A DNA stretch of 64,000 nucleotides, from positions 124,001 through 188,000 of the forward strand of contig NZ_PZJW01000003.1 in the NCBI RefSeq assembly GCF_003206615.1, in the 5' to 3' direction. The notes under the pieces were generated by a model. That model was not told the DNA's origin, ran no database searches, and saw nothing but the letters and a program-made list of their open reading frames with translations. This stretch comes from Salinicola acroporae. GTDB lineage: Bacteria; Pseudomonadota; Gammaproteobacteria; Pseudomonadales; Halomonadaceae. This document shows, in pieces, positions 52,480-60,069 of the stretch. Made by a program: the position numbers and the translations under genes. The first letter of the stretch is position 1. Each line of letters opens with the position of its first letter.

Positions 52480-53739
52480 TCAGTAAAGGATCATTGCGGG
52501 CACGTACGAGACGAGCAGCAGCACGCTGATCGCAACGAGATAGAACGGAATGAGTTCGCGCACGACGCTGCCGATGCGCTCGCGCGCGATGGCCGAGGCG
52601 ACGAACAGCGTGGTACCGATAGGGGGTGTGAACAGCCCGATGCTCAGGTTCACGCACATGATGATGCCGAGCTGGACCAGATCCATGCCGATGGCGTTGG
52701 CGATCGAGACCAGGGTCGGCCCCAGCAGCAGGATCGCCGCCGGTAGATCGAGGAACATGCCGATGAACAGCAGCAGCAGGTTGATCGCCAGAATGACCAG
52801 GATCGGATTGCCGAGGGTGTCCACCGCCCACTGGGCCACCGCCTGGGGCACACCACCGCTGGTAAGGATGTAAGCGATGATATTGGCGGCGGCGATGATC
52901 AGCATGACCATGCCGGTCGTCATCACCGTGCCCGAGAGCGCGGCGACCACGCGGGCGAGGGTCAGGTCGCGGTAGATCAGCGCGCTGACCATCAGCGCGT
53001 AGGCCACGGCGATGATGCTGACCTCCGTGGGCGTGGCGATACCGGTGCGCAGCAGCACCAGAATGATCACCGGCATCAGCAGGGCGGGCAGTGCGGTGAT
53101 CAGGATGCTCCGGACCTCCTGTGCGGTGTACTTCAAGGTGAGGCGGGGAAAGTTGCGGCGCTTTCCGGTCACGTAGCAGGCGGTCATCATCCCGATCGCG
53201 AGCATCAGCGCCGGCAGCACGCCGGCAATGAACAGCGCCGCGATGGAGACATTGGAGACCGTGGCGAACAGGATCAGCGGGATCGACGGCGGCATCAGAC
53301 CGGCGATCACCGACGACGAAGCGGTGACCGCGGCGCCGAAGGCGCCAGGGTAGCCCTCTCTCTTCTGCCAGGGGATGAGCATCGACCCCAGCGCCGACGC
53401 CTCGGCAACGGCAGAGCCGGAAACACCGCCGAAGATCGTCGAACCGACCACGTTGACCTGGCCGAGCCCGCCGGGGTACTTGCCGACCAGCATCGAGGCG
53501 AGCGCCACCAGGCGTTGCCCCAGCTTGCCGGACATCATCAGGCTGCCGGAGAGCACGAAGAACGGAATCGCTAGCAGCGGAAAGCTCTGGGTCGGCTGGA
53601 AGATCTTCATCACCACCATGCTCGAAGGCATCGAGCCGAACACCGACAGCGCCGTCCAGCCGCTGATCACCAACGAATAGCCCACCGGCATCGCCATCAG
53701 CATGAGCAGCACGAAGGAGATCAACATGTTGACCGTCAT
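52480..53739 (-). CDS. TRAP transporter large membrane subunit DctM
   Basis: 419 residues, about 12 hydrophobic segments. TRAP-M signatures include MAMPVGYSLVISGW, FPLLAIPFFVLSGSLMMSG, GGVSGSAVAEASALGSMLIP and FTPPIGTTLFVASAIA. It uses an ion gradient, usually Na+, to drive solute uptake delivered by the binding protein DctP. The start ATG overlaps the dctQ stop. Confidence 0.94.
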   Translation of the reverse strand: MTVNMLISFVLLMLMAMPVGYSLVISGWTALSVFGSMPSSMVVMKIFQPTQSFPLLAIPFFVLSGSLMMSGKLGQRLVALASMLVGKYPGGLGQVNVVGSTIFGGVSGSAVAEASALGSMLIPWQKREGYPGAFGAAVTASSSVIAGLMPPSIPLILFATVSNVSIAALFIAGVLPALMLAIGMMTACYVTGKRRNFPRLTLKYTAQEVRSILITALPALLMPVIILVLLRTGIATPTEVSIIAVAYALMVSALIYRDLTLARVVAALSGTVMTTGMVMLIIAAANIIAYILTSGGVPQAVAQWAVDTLGNPILVILAINLLLLFIGMFLDLPAAILLLGPTLVSIANAIGMDLVQLGIIMCVNLSIGLFTPPIGTTLFVASAIARERIGSVVRELIPFYLVAISVLLLVSYVPAMILY

Positions 53740-54299
53740 GAGGCTTTCTCCCCGTGGGTCGCCAGCGACTCGGTGACCGTCAACCGGCGGTCGAGCGCGA
53801 TGAGAACGTTGAGCAGGGAAACCAGTGCCAGGCCAGTAAAGCCGACGACGACCGACCAGTAGGACCACGACATGGCGATGCCGGTAATGGGCAGGCGCTG
53901 GCCGCCCGCGATGGCGACCACGTCCAGCCCGTGCCAGGCGATGAGTGCGAAGGCGACGACCGCGAGCAGGTTGGTCGCGAGCCCGATCACACGTCGCAGC
54001 GGCTGCGGCAGCCGTTCGACTACTGCCTCGATCCCGATATGCTCGTTCTTGGCTGCGGTCGCGACGATCGCGCACATGGTGAGCCACGGAAACAGGATGT
54101 TGGGGACTTCCGACGTCCAGTCGAGATTCGTCTCCCACACGTAGCGCACGAACACGGCCGCCAGCAGCGTGGCGAACATCACCAGCAGCGAGAGAATGCC
54201 GAGCCACTTGAACAGGTGATGAATCGCGGCTTTCAGGCGCAGTGGTGGCGAACCGGGATGCCCCGGTTCGCCATGCCTTCCTGCGATGACATCAGACAT
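53736..54299 (-). CDS. TRAP transporter small membrane subunit DctQ
   Basis: 187 residues, four membrane helices: KWLGILSLLVMFATLLAAVF, VPNILFPWLTMCAIVATAA, LATNLLAVVAFALIAWHGL, SYWSVVVGFTGLALVSLLNV. VRYVWETNLDWTSEVPN is the typical first-loop signature. The N-terminal 25 residues are a soluble polar extension. It pairs with DctM. Confidence 0.9.
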   Translation of the reverse strand: MSDVIAGRHGEPGHPGSPPLRLKAAIHHLFKWLGILSLLVMFATLLAAVFVRYVWETNLDWTSEVPNILFPWLTMCAIVATAAKNEHIGIEAVVERLPQPLRRVIGLATNLLAVVAFALIAWHGLDVVAIAGGQRLPITGIAMSWSYWSVVVGFTGLALVSLLNVLIALDRRLTVTESLATHGEKAS

Positions 54300-54314
54300 G
54301 GCGAACGCTCCCGT

Positions 54315-55337
54315 TTACTGTGACGCGTTTTTCGCGGCTTCGACGACCATGTCGACCATCTTCGGGTACTTCTGCCGCCAGGCATCGTAGACGCCGCGCG
54401 TGGCCTCGATGAAAGGCGCCTGATCCACCTCGTTGAACGCCACCCCCGCCTGCTCCATCTTCGCGCGGAGCTCCTTGTCGGCCGCGAGCGAGGCCTGCCG
54501 GTTGTACTTTCCGGCTTCGATGGCGGCGTTCTGGATGACCTTCTGTTGCTCGGGAGAGAGTCCGTCCCAGACGATCTTGCTCATCAGCAGTGGCGTGGAC
54601 TCGTACTTGTGGCCGGTGAGCGAGATGTACTTCTGCACTTCATAGAGCTTCGACGAATAGATGTTCATCAGCGGGTTTTCCTGGCCATCCACCACGCCCT
54701 GCTGCAGCGCGATATAGAGCTCGGAGAAGTTCATCGGGGTTGGCGTCGCCCCCAGCGCGTCGAAGATATCGACGGTCATCTCGTCCGGCGGCGTGCGGAT
54801 CTTGAGCCCCTTCAGATCGGCGGGCTTCTCAATCGGGCGGACGTTGTTGCTGACGTGGCGGATGCCGTTGTCCCACATCGCCAGCAGGACCAGCCCCTGT
54901 TCCTGCGCCAGGCGCTTGAGTTCGTCGCCGACCTCGCCATCCATTACCTTCCAGGCGGTGGGCAACGAATCGAACAGAAACGGCAGCCCCAGCACGGAGA
55001 ACTGCGGGACGATGCTCGCCACCGGGCCCTGGCTGTTGGCGCTGAACGCTAGGCTGCCCATGCGCATCAGGGTCAGCGCTTCCATATCGTCGCCGTATTG
55101 GGCGTTGCCACCCACATCGACGTGGATCTCTCCGTGGGTGCCCTCCTCGACGAGCTTGGCGAAGCGCACGGAGGCTTCCCATTTGGGATTGCCCTCGGCG
55201 GCGTTGTGGGCCAGTTGCAGGGTTTGCGCTGCCAGCGCCGGCGTGGTGGCGGCGAGAGCGGCAACCAAGGCCGTGGTTTTCAGGGTCTCTGTCGGGATCG
55301 CTTTCAGAATCGCTTTAATCATTGTCGTTGCGCTCAT
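54315..55337 (-). CDS. TRAP transporter substrate-binding protein DctP
   Basis: 340 residues with a signal peptide (about 1-37, cut after ATTPALA). The mature protein has the TRAP fold: AEGNPKWEASVRFAKLVEEG, LPFLFDSLPTAWKVMDG, PADLKGLKIRTPPDEMTVD (the conserved Arg that grips the carboxylate), MNFSELYIALQQGVVDGQEN. That Arg means the ligand is probably an acid. It precedes dctQ by 15 bp. Confidence 0.92.
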   Translation of the reverse strand: MSATTMIKAILKAIPTETLKTTALVAALAATTPALAAQTLQLAHNAAEGNPKWEASVRFAKLVEEGTHGEIHVDVGGNAQYGDDMEALTLMRMGSLAFSANSQGPVASIVPQFSVLGLPFLFDSLPTAWKVMDGEVGDELKRLAQEQGLVLLAMWDNGIRHVSNNVRPIEKPADLKGLKIRTPPDEMTVDIFDALGATPTPMNFSELYIALQQGVVDGQENPLMNIYSSKLYEVQKYISLTGHKYESTPLLMSKIVWDGLSPEQQKVIQNAAIEAGKYNRQASLAADKELRAKMEQAGVAFNEVDQAPFIEATRGVYDAWRQKYPKMVDMVVEAAKNASQ

Positions 55338-55384
55338 GGTTGCTGACGGGATGTGGTGAAGTCCTCGCTGTGGCGCGTTTCGGC

Positions 55385-56395
55385 TCAGCTGGCGTGCGTG
55401 AGCGAGATCCGGGACGCCAGGGTCTTCACCATTGCCTGGGTCGAGATGCCATAGCGGTCATGCAGGGTGGGCAGTGCGCCGGCGTCGAGAAACGTGTCCG
55501 GCAGCCCGATCTGGTGGAACTCCGGGTGCACGCCGGTATTCATCAGGAGTGCGGCCACGCTCTCGCCCAGCCCGCCGATGACGGAGTGATTCTCCGCCAC
55601 GTAGACGGGACGCTGGGGATGACGCCGGATCTCCTCGAGAATCGTCTGCGCATCCAGCGGCTTGATGGTGGGGGAATGGAGGACACCTACATGCATGCCG
55701 CGCTCGGCGAGGAGATCGGCCGCTTCGACGGCACGCATGGTCATCAGCCCGGAGGAGACGATCAGGGCATCCTCGCCATCCATGAGTCTGCGCGCCTTGC
55801 CGATCTCGAAGCGGTAGTCCGGAAAACGATCGAGCACGCGGGGCACCTTGCCGCGCAGCAGACGCAGGTAGACCGGCCCATCGTGGGCGGCCATGGCATG
55901 GGTAGCCTGCTCGATATCCACCGCATCACAGGGGTCGACGATGGTGAGGTTCGGCATGCCGCGGAAAATCGCCATATCCTCGGTCGCCTGATGGCTCGGC
56001 CCGTAACCGGTGGTGAGGCCCGGCAGCGCGCAGACGATCTTGACGTTGAGTTTCTCCTCGGCGATCGCCATGCAGATGAAGTCATAGGCCCGGCGTGAGG
56101 CGAAGACGCCATAGGTGGTCACGAACGGTATGAAACCCTCGCGTGCCATGCCGGCACCGGCACTCATCAGCAGCTGCTCGGCCATCCCCATCTGATAGTG
56201 GCGCTCGGGATAGGCCTGGGCGAAGACGTGTAGATCGGTGTACTTGCCCAGATCTGCGGTCATGCCGACGATACGCTCATCGGCCGCGGCCGCCTCGACC
56301 AGGGCGTGGCCGAAGGGTGCCGAGGTGGTCGGCTGACCTTCCGCCGCCAGTGAAGCGATCATCGCGGATGTCTTGAGTCGCGGTTGGGTCGTCAT
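55385..56395 (-). CDS. Transketolase, C-terminal (pyrimidine/catalytic) half
   Basis: 336 residues. This is the second half of a split transketolase: FGHALVEAAAADERIVGMTA, MGMAEQLLMSAGAGMA (the Glu that activates the thiamine ring), TTYGVFASRRAYDFI and the transketolase C domain (ALIVSSGLMTMRAVEAADLL). It overlaps the N-terminal half gene by four bases. Split transketolases occur in sugar-acid catabolic operons where they act on keto-sugars with no phosphate or an unusual one. Confidence 0.9.
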   Translation of the reverse strand: MTTQPRLKTSAMIASLAAEGQPTTSAPFGHALVEAAAADERIVGMTADLGKYTDLHVFAQAYPERHYQMGMAEQLLMSAGAGMAREGFIPFVTTYGVFASRRAYDFICMAIAEEKLNVKIVCALPGLTTGYGPSHQATEDMAIFRGMPNLTIVDPCDAVDIEQATHAMAAHDGPVYLRLLRGKVPRVLDRFPDYRFEIGKARRLMDGEDALIVSSGLMTMRAVEAADLLAERGMHVGVLHSPTIKPLDAQTILEEIRRHPQRPVYVAENHSVIGGLGESVAALLMNTGVHPEFHQIGLPDTFLDAGALPTLHDRYGISTQAMVKTLASRISLTHAS

Positions 56396-57282
56396 GAGTG
56401 CTCGCTCCCTGCGGCGTGGGATGAATGGGCATAGGTATCGTCGAGTTGCTTCAGGGCGATGCGCCACTCGTCTTCGTCGACGCGTATGAAGTGGGTCTTG
56501 TCGCGGTCTTCGAGCAGCGGCACGCCGCGCCCCATCAGGGTGTCGCAGATGATGACGCAGGGTTTGCCGTCGGCGCTTTCCAGTGCGCTATCGAAGGCCT
56601 CGACCAGCGCGGCGATGTCGTTGCCGTTCACCCGTAGCGCGGTCCAGCCGAAGGCGCGCCACTTGTCGGCGATGGGCTCGTAGTCGAGTACGCTCGACGA
56701 CTTGTCGTCGGCCTGCTGATCGTTGACATCGACGATGGCGACCAGGTTGTCGAGCTTCCAGTGGGCGGCCGAGGCGGCGGCCTCCCAGGTCGAGCCCTCG
56801 TTGAGTTCGCCGTCGGAGAGCAGGTTGAAGATGCGCGAATGGCTCTGCTTGCGCTTCAGGCCGAGCGCCATGCCGACACCGATTCCCAGCCCGTGGCCCA
56901 GCGAGCCGCCGGTGATCTCCATGCCGGGGGTGTAGGCCGCCATCCCCGACATCGGCAGCATGCTGTCGTCGCTGCCGTAGTTCTCGATTTCGCTCTCGCT
57001 GATGACGCCTGCCTCGATCAACGCGGCATAGAGAGCGATGGCGTAGTGACCGATCGACAGCAGGAAGCGATCGCGCTCTTCCCATTCGGGGTCGTCGGCG
57101 CGCAGGTTCATGGCATGGAAGTAGGCGACCGCGAGGACGTCGGCGATGCCCAGGGCCTGGCCCACGTAACCCTGGCCCTGCACTTCTCCCATGAGGAGCG
57201 CATGGCGACGGATCCGATAGGCGCGTCGTCGAAGGGCGGGGATATCGGCGGGGGCGATCACGCGGTGGGTAGCCGGCTGCAT
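56392..57282 (-). CDS. Transketolase, N-terminal (TPP-binding) half
   Basis: 296 residues. The TPP-binding motif is LLSDGELNEGSTWEAAASAA, followed by LDNLVAIVDVNDQQADD; GGSLGHGLGIGVGMALG and LLSIGHYAIALYAALIE are also characteristic. It should form a heterotetramer with the downstream half. It is the promoter-proximal gene of the operon. A weak GGAA ribosome-binding site and the 16-bp palindrome AATTGGTTGACCAATT lie 16-31 bp before its ATG. Confidence 0.92.
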   Translation of the reverse strand: MQPATHRVIAPADIPALRRRAYRIRRHALLMGEVQGQGYVGQALGIADVLAVAYFHAMNLRADDPEWEERDRFLLSIGHYAIALYAALIEAGVISESEIENYGSDDSMLPMSGMAAYTPGMEITGGSLGHGLGIGVGMALGLKRKQSHSRIFNLLSDGELNEGSTWEAAASAAHWKLDNLVAIVDVNDQQADDKSSSVLDYEPIADKWRAFGWTALRVNGNDIAALVEAFDSALESADGKPCVIICDTLMGRGVPLLEDRDKTHFIRVDEDEWRIALKQLDDTYAHSSHAAGSEHS

Positions 57283-57297
57283 AGAACGGGTTCCGTG

Positions 57298-57313
57298 AAT
57301 TGGTTGACCAATT
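57298..57313. promoter_or_regulatory. GntR-type operator O1 (AATTGGTTGACCAATT)
   Basis: Seven-base arms AATTGGT/ACCAATT around a TG centre, directly upstream of the transketolase N gene. The TGGTNNACCA core is typical of FCD-family GntR regulators (the PdhR/LldR type uses a 3-nt centre). It probably binds the regulator encoded at 49213. Confidence 0.65.
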
Positions 57314-57548
57314 AACGGTAATGAGGGCCTGCAGTGAAAAGAAGACCGACTTTGGTCGCAGCAGCGCTATCACCCGAAGCGGGTGAATCGACTCAACCCC
57401 GTCTGAACGGAAGAAGCGGCCACGCTATATCCAAAGAATGATTATGTTTATCAGATAATTACGGGATTCTTGAGTGACGTCTGTCTGTTACGGCGAGGTA
57501 CGTCCAGGCAGGGGGCTGGAAGGGATCGGCTACTGCCAAGCTGAGACT

Positions 57549-57562
57549 AATGGTTAACCATT
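57549..57562. promoter_or_regulatory. GntR-type operator O2 (AATGGTTAACCATT)
   Basis: A perfect 14-bp palindrome sharing the core TGGTTRACCA with O1, 250 bp further upstream. The pair could support looping or serve a promoter in between. The region 57283-57681 has no gene. Confidence 0.5.
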
Positions 57563-57599
57563 TTAAGGGTGCTGGCGGCAGGTACGAGACGAGGCGTCT

Positions 57600-57680
57600 T
57601 TAGCTCACCGCCACCAGCAGGCTCTCCAGCGACTCGCGCGGAATGTCGCGGGTGATGAACACCGGCCGCGCAGCCGGGCT
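57600..57680 (-). pseudogene. Remnant: C-terminal tail of a CobW-like GTPase (COG0523)
   Basis: A 27-codon leftward fragment ends with RPVFITRDIPRESLESLLVA then VS and a TAA. The VFITRDIPRE(S/T)L segment resembles the C-terminal end of CobW/YjiA-type metal-chaperone GTPases. Its upstream part is missing; the fragment stops where the terminal repeat of the adjacent element begins. Assignment from so short a fragment is tentative. Confidence 0.4.
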
Positions 57681-57810
57681 AGGCACTGTCTAAAAAGTAC
57701 TGTGCTCGCCCATGCGGCGTTAAACATCGGCTTGCGCACCAGCCCGGTCCGGTTTCGCCGATTTTTGCCTTACCTGGCCTTCGCTCGTCGACTTTTCAGA
57801 CAGCGCCTAG
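57679..57810. mobile_element. 132-bp MITE-like element with 20-bp terminal inverted repeats
   Basis: Left end CTAGGCACTGTCTAAAAAGT (57679-57698); the right end (57791-57810) reversed reads CTAGGCGCTGTCTGAAAAGT, 18 of 20 identical. CTAG at both tips is consistent with a 4-bp target duplication, as seen with IS5-family elements. There is no transposase inside, so it would be a non-autonomous derivative or a deletion remnant. Confidence 0.7.
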
Positions 57811-57913
57811 GCGCTTCTCCGTTGAATGAGCAGGAGGAAGGCCGGGAGACAAAACGATGGAGGGATACAGTGAAGAGGCTAGGGCGACCTCTACAACCTG
57901 GCATTCGTTGCCA

Positions 57914-58621
57914 TCAACGCTCCAGAGGCAATTGGTATATCTCGGGAGAGTCGGAGAGCGACTGATGCACGCTTCGTGAAATCTCGTCGGCGAGCACCTC
58001 TCTCGCATTCGCCTCGAGCGCTGCATAAGTCGTATCCACGACCTCGCCAGGAGCCGTCTTGGGCACATCTAGATCGCGGGTGAGATCGGTGTCGATAAAG
58101 CCGACATGTAGCGCCAATACTTGGGTTTGCTGCTCGGTGAGCGCGTGTCGCAGGCCATTTGTCAGCGACCAGGCCGCGGCCTTGCTGACGCCGTAGGTGC
58201 TAAGAAAAGGCGTATTGATCCAACTGGCGACCGAGAGCACGTTGATGATTCCGCCACCACCATTGGCCTTCAGCACGGGTGCAAAGGCCTTTGTGACACG
58301 CAATGGGCCGAATAGATTCACCGCCAACTCTGCTTGCATGGCGATTTCCGCCTCAGCATCGAGAAGCGGGCGCGAGTCGGCAATGCCGGCGTTGTTGATC
58401 AGAAGGGTGACGTCATGGCAGCGCTTGGCTGCGATCTTCACCTCGTCAGGTGAAGTCACGTCCATTTGAACCGGTATCACGCCCGGGATGGCTACTCCAT
58501 CAGGGTTGCGTGCTGCGCCATAGACCTTTTTCGCGCCCAACGTCAGTGCACGCTCGGCAAAGGCCTTTCCCAGGCCACGATTGGCGCCAGTCACGAGGAC
58601 GACGGCATCTTTGAGTTTCAT
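57914..58621 (-). CDS. Short-chain dehydrogenase/reductase divergent from a TetR gene
   Basis: 235 residues. NAD(P) motif TGANRGLGKAFAERAL, VYGAARNPD with Arg after strand 2 (NADP preferred), DVTLLINNAGIAD, catalytic Ser in VLSVASW and Tyr/Lys in TYGVSKAAAWSL. Typical of small SDRs induced together with a TetR repressor for reduction of toxic carbonyls. A 24-bp inverted repeat lies between it and the TetR gene. Confidence 0.88.
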   Translation of the reverse strand: MKLKDAVVLVTGANRGLGKAFAERALTLGAKKVYGAARNPDGVAIPGVIPVQMDVTSPDEVKIAAKRCHDVTLLINNAGIADSRPLLDAEAEIAMQAELAVNLFGPLRVTKAFAPVLKANGGGGIINVLSVASWINTPFLSTYGVSKAAAWSLTNGLRHALTEQQTQVLALHVGFIDTDLTRDLDVPKTAPGEVVDTTYAALEANAREVLADEISRSVHQSLSDSPEIYQLPLER

Positions 58622-58665
58622 GGCTTTCTCCAGTGAAAACTATGGGACGTACTTCTCGAATGACA

Positions 58666-58689
58666 TAATCAATTTAGCCTGATAGATTA
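58666..58689. promoter_or_regulatory. Inverted repeat in the SDR-TetR divergent region
   Basis: TAATCAAT (58666-58673) and ATAGATTA (58682-58689) are inverted copies with one mismatch, 8 bp apart, located between two divergent genes. Likely TetR operator. Confidence 0.45.
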
Positions 58690-58716
58690 CGAGTGTCATC
58701 TAAAAAGAGTCGAAAG

Positions 58717-59268
58717 ATGAGTCGAGTTTCCAAGGAACGTGCCGCCCTCAATCGCGAAGCCGCTGTGGTGGCGGCGTCCGCCCTCATCCGCGAAAAGGGA
58801 CTGAACGGTATCGGCGTGCGAGAGCTGATGGCGTCGGTGGGTCTGACCCAAGGCGCTTTGTCGAAGCAATTCGGTAGCAAGGAACAACTGGCTGCCGAGG
58901 CCTGTCGTCACGCTTTTGAGAGCGCGAGCGAAGCATTGAGCGCTGCTGCGGGCGCGAGCGATGCCGATCAGCCGCGGCGTCTGACCGCGTTTTATCTCGA
59001 ACCCAAGGCGGCGGATCGGAGCTGCCCGATGGCGATGCTCTCGTCAGACGCTGCGCGCTGTCCGCAGGCGAGCGCTTTCCGCCAAGCTTATGATGAGGGA
59101 CTCAGCGCGATGATCACCGACTTCACCGGTAATCCGCCGTCACGTGATCGTTTGGCGCTGGTTGCTGCTTGGGTGGGCGCGGCGCTGTTGATCAACGCCA
59201 CGCAGGATGAGGCGCTGATCTTGCAGATTAGGCAGGCGGTCGAGCAACTGAGCGAGACGATAGCCTAG
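58717..59268 (+). CDS. TetR-family regulator
   Basis: 183 residues from the ATG at MSRVSKERAALNREAAV; a GTG 24 bp upstream is in frame. The N-terminal helix-turn-helix is VVAASALIREKGLNGIGVRE then LTQGALSKQFGSKEQLAAE, close to the AcrR/YxaF type. The C-terminal ligand domain contains LSSDAARCPQASAFRQAY. Divergent from the SDR, probably its repressor. Its 3' end overlaps the convergent TetR gene by 4 bp. Confidence 0.87.
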   Translation: MSRVSKERAALNREAAVVAASALIREKGLNGIGVRELMASVGLTQGALSKQFGSKEQLAAEACRHAFESASEALSAAAGASDADQPRRLTAFYLEPKAADRSCPMAMLSSDAARCPQASAFRQAYDEGLSAMITDFTGNPPSRDRLALVAAWVGAALLINATQDEALILQIRQAVEQLSETIA

Positions 59269-59903
59269 TTGGATTCCGCTGGTGCAGTGGCGGGAAAGCG
59301 CGCGCGATGGCGGTCGGCGAAGCGCGCCAGGTCCGCCTCGGTGCAGGGCTGACCGGTAAAGATGCGAACGTACTCGGCGACCCGGGTGATGCGGGTGTCC
59401 TTGCTCTCCTGTACGTGCATGGAGATGTAACCGATCTGGAGCAGGTAGACGGTCCTCGCGCGAGTATCCGCCTCCAGCGCGGGGTAGCCGAAGCGCGAAA
59501 ACATCGCCTGGATCGCGGCCAGCCGCTCGGCGTCGGCGCGCTGCACGCGCTCGGCCACCGCCGGGTCCTGCAGACTCCAGCTGCGTATGGCGTATTCGAA
59601 TTCGGAATCGAACACCGCGGGATCGAACCAGCAGTCGAAGACGTTGAGCGTAGCTTCGACGATCGAAGCGGCGTAGCGCTCGCTCTGGGTGATGACGGCC
59701 TGGGTGTTCTGCGCCTCCCAGCGCGCCAGCAGCGCCTCCAGAATCTCCTCGCGATCCTTGAACAGCCAGTAGAAGCTGGTCCGCGAGGTCTTCAACTGCT
59801 TGGCCAGCGGCATGATCTTGACCGCGCCGACCCCGGCGCCGATCAACAGCGTATAGGCGGCATCGACCCACGCCTTGCGGTTGTTGGCGAGTTCGTCTTT
59901 CAC
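59265..59903 (-). CDS. TetR-family regulator of the dgcA-like gene
   Basis: 212 residues. HTH: DAAYTLLIGAGVGAVKIMPL then LKTSRTSFYWLFKDREEILE. The ligand domain is predominantly helical with EYAIRSWSLQDPAVAERV. It is divergent from the DgcA-like gene across a 37-bp near-perfect palindrome and is probably its controller. Confidence 0.88.
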   Translation of the reverse strand: MKDELANNRKAWVDAAYTLLIGAGVGAVKIMPLAKQLKTSRTSFYWLFKDREEILEALLARWEAQNTQAVITQSERYAASIVEATLNVFDCWFDPAVFDSEFEYAIRSWSLQDPAVAERVQRADAERLAAIQAMFSRFGYPALEADTRARTVYLLQIGYISMHVQESKDTRITRVAEYVRIFTGQPCTEADLARFADRHRARFPATAPAESN

Positions 59904-59984
59904 GATGAGTCCTTGGTGACGGTGGGCAGGATGCTGAGCGTAGCAGGCCGGAGGCCGGTGTTTTAGACCCGCCTTGACCTTTCG

Positions 59985-60021
59985 TGTACACCAGTGTCAT
60001 TTAAATTGACACTGGTGTACA
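59985..60021. promoter_or_regulatory. 37-bp palindromic operator between TetR and dgcA-like genes
   Basis: TGTACACCAGTGTCA (59985-59999) and its exact inverse TGACACTGGTGTACA (60007-60021) flank TTTAAAT. Each arm itself has an ACACCAGTGT/ACACTGGTGT core of dyad form, so two TetR dimers could bind side by side. Confidence 0.75.
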
Positions 60022-60069
60022 GGCGGCGCTAGCGTGGAGTTCACCCCACAATAACAAGGGTGCCTGACC

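Noticed and set aside
57702-57965. Open frame of 87 codons beginning inside the 132-bp MITE-like element
   Set aside because: Starts within a noncoding element and continues into the 3' end of the SDR on the other strand; no plausible protein.
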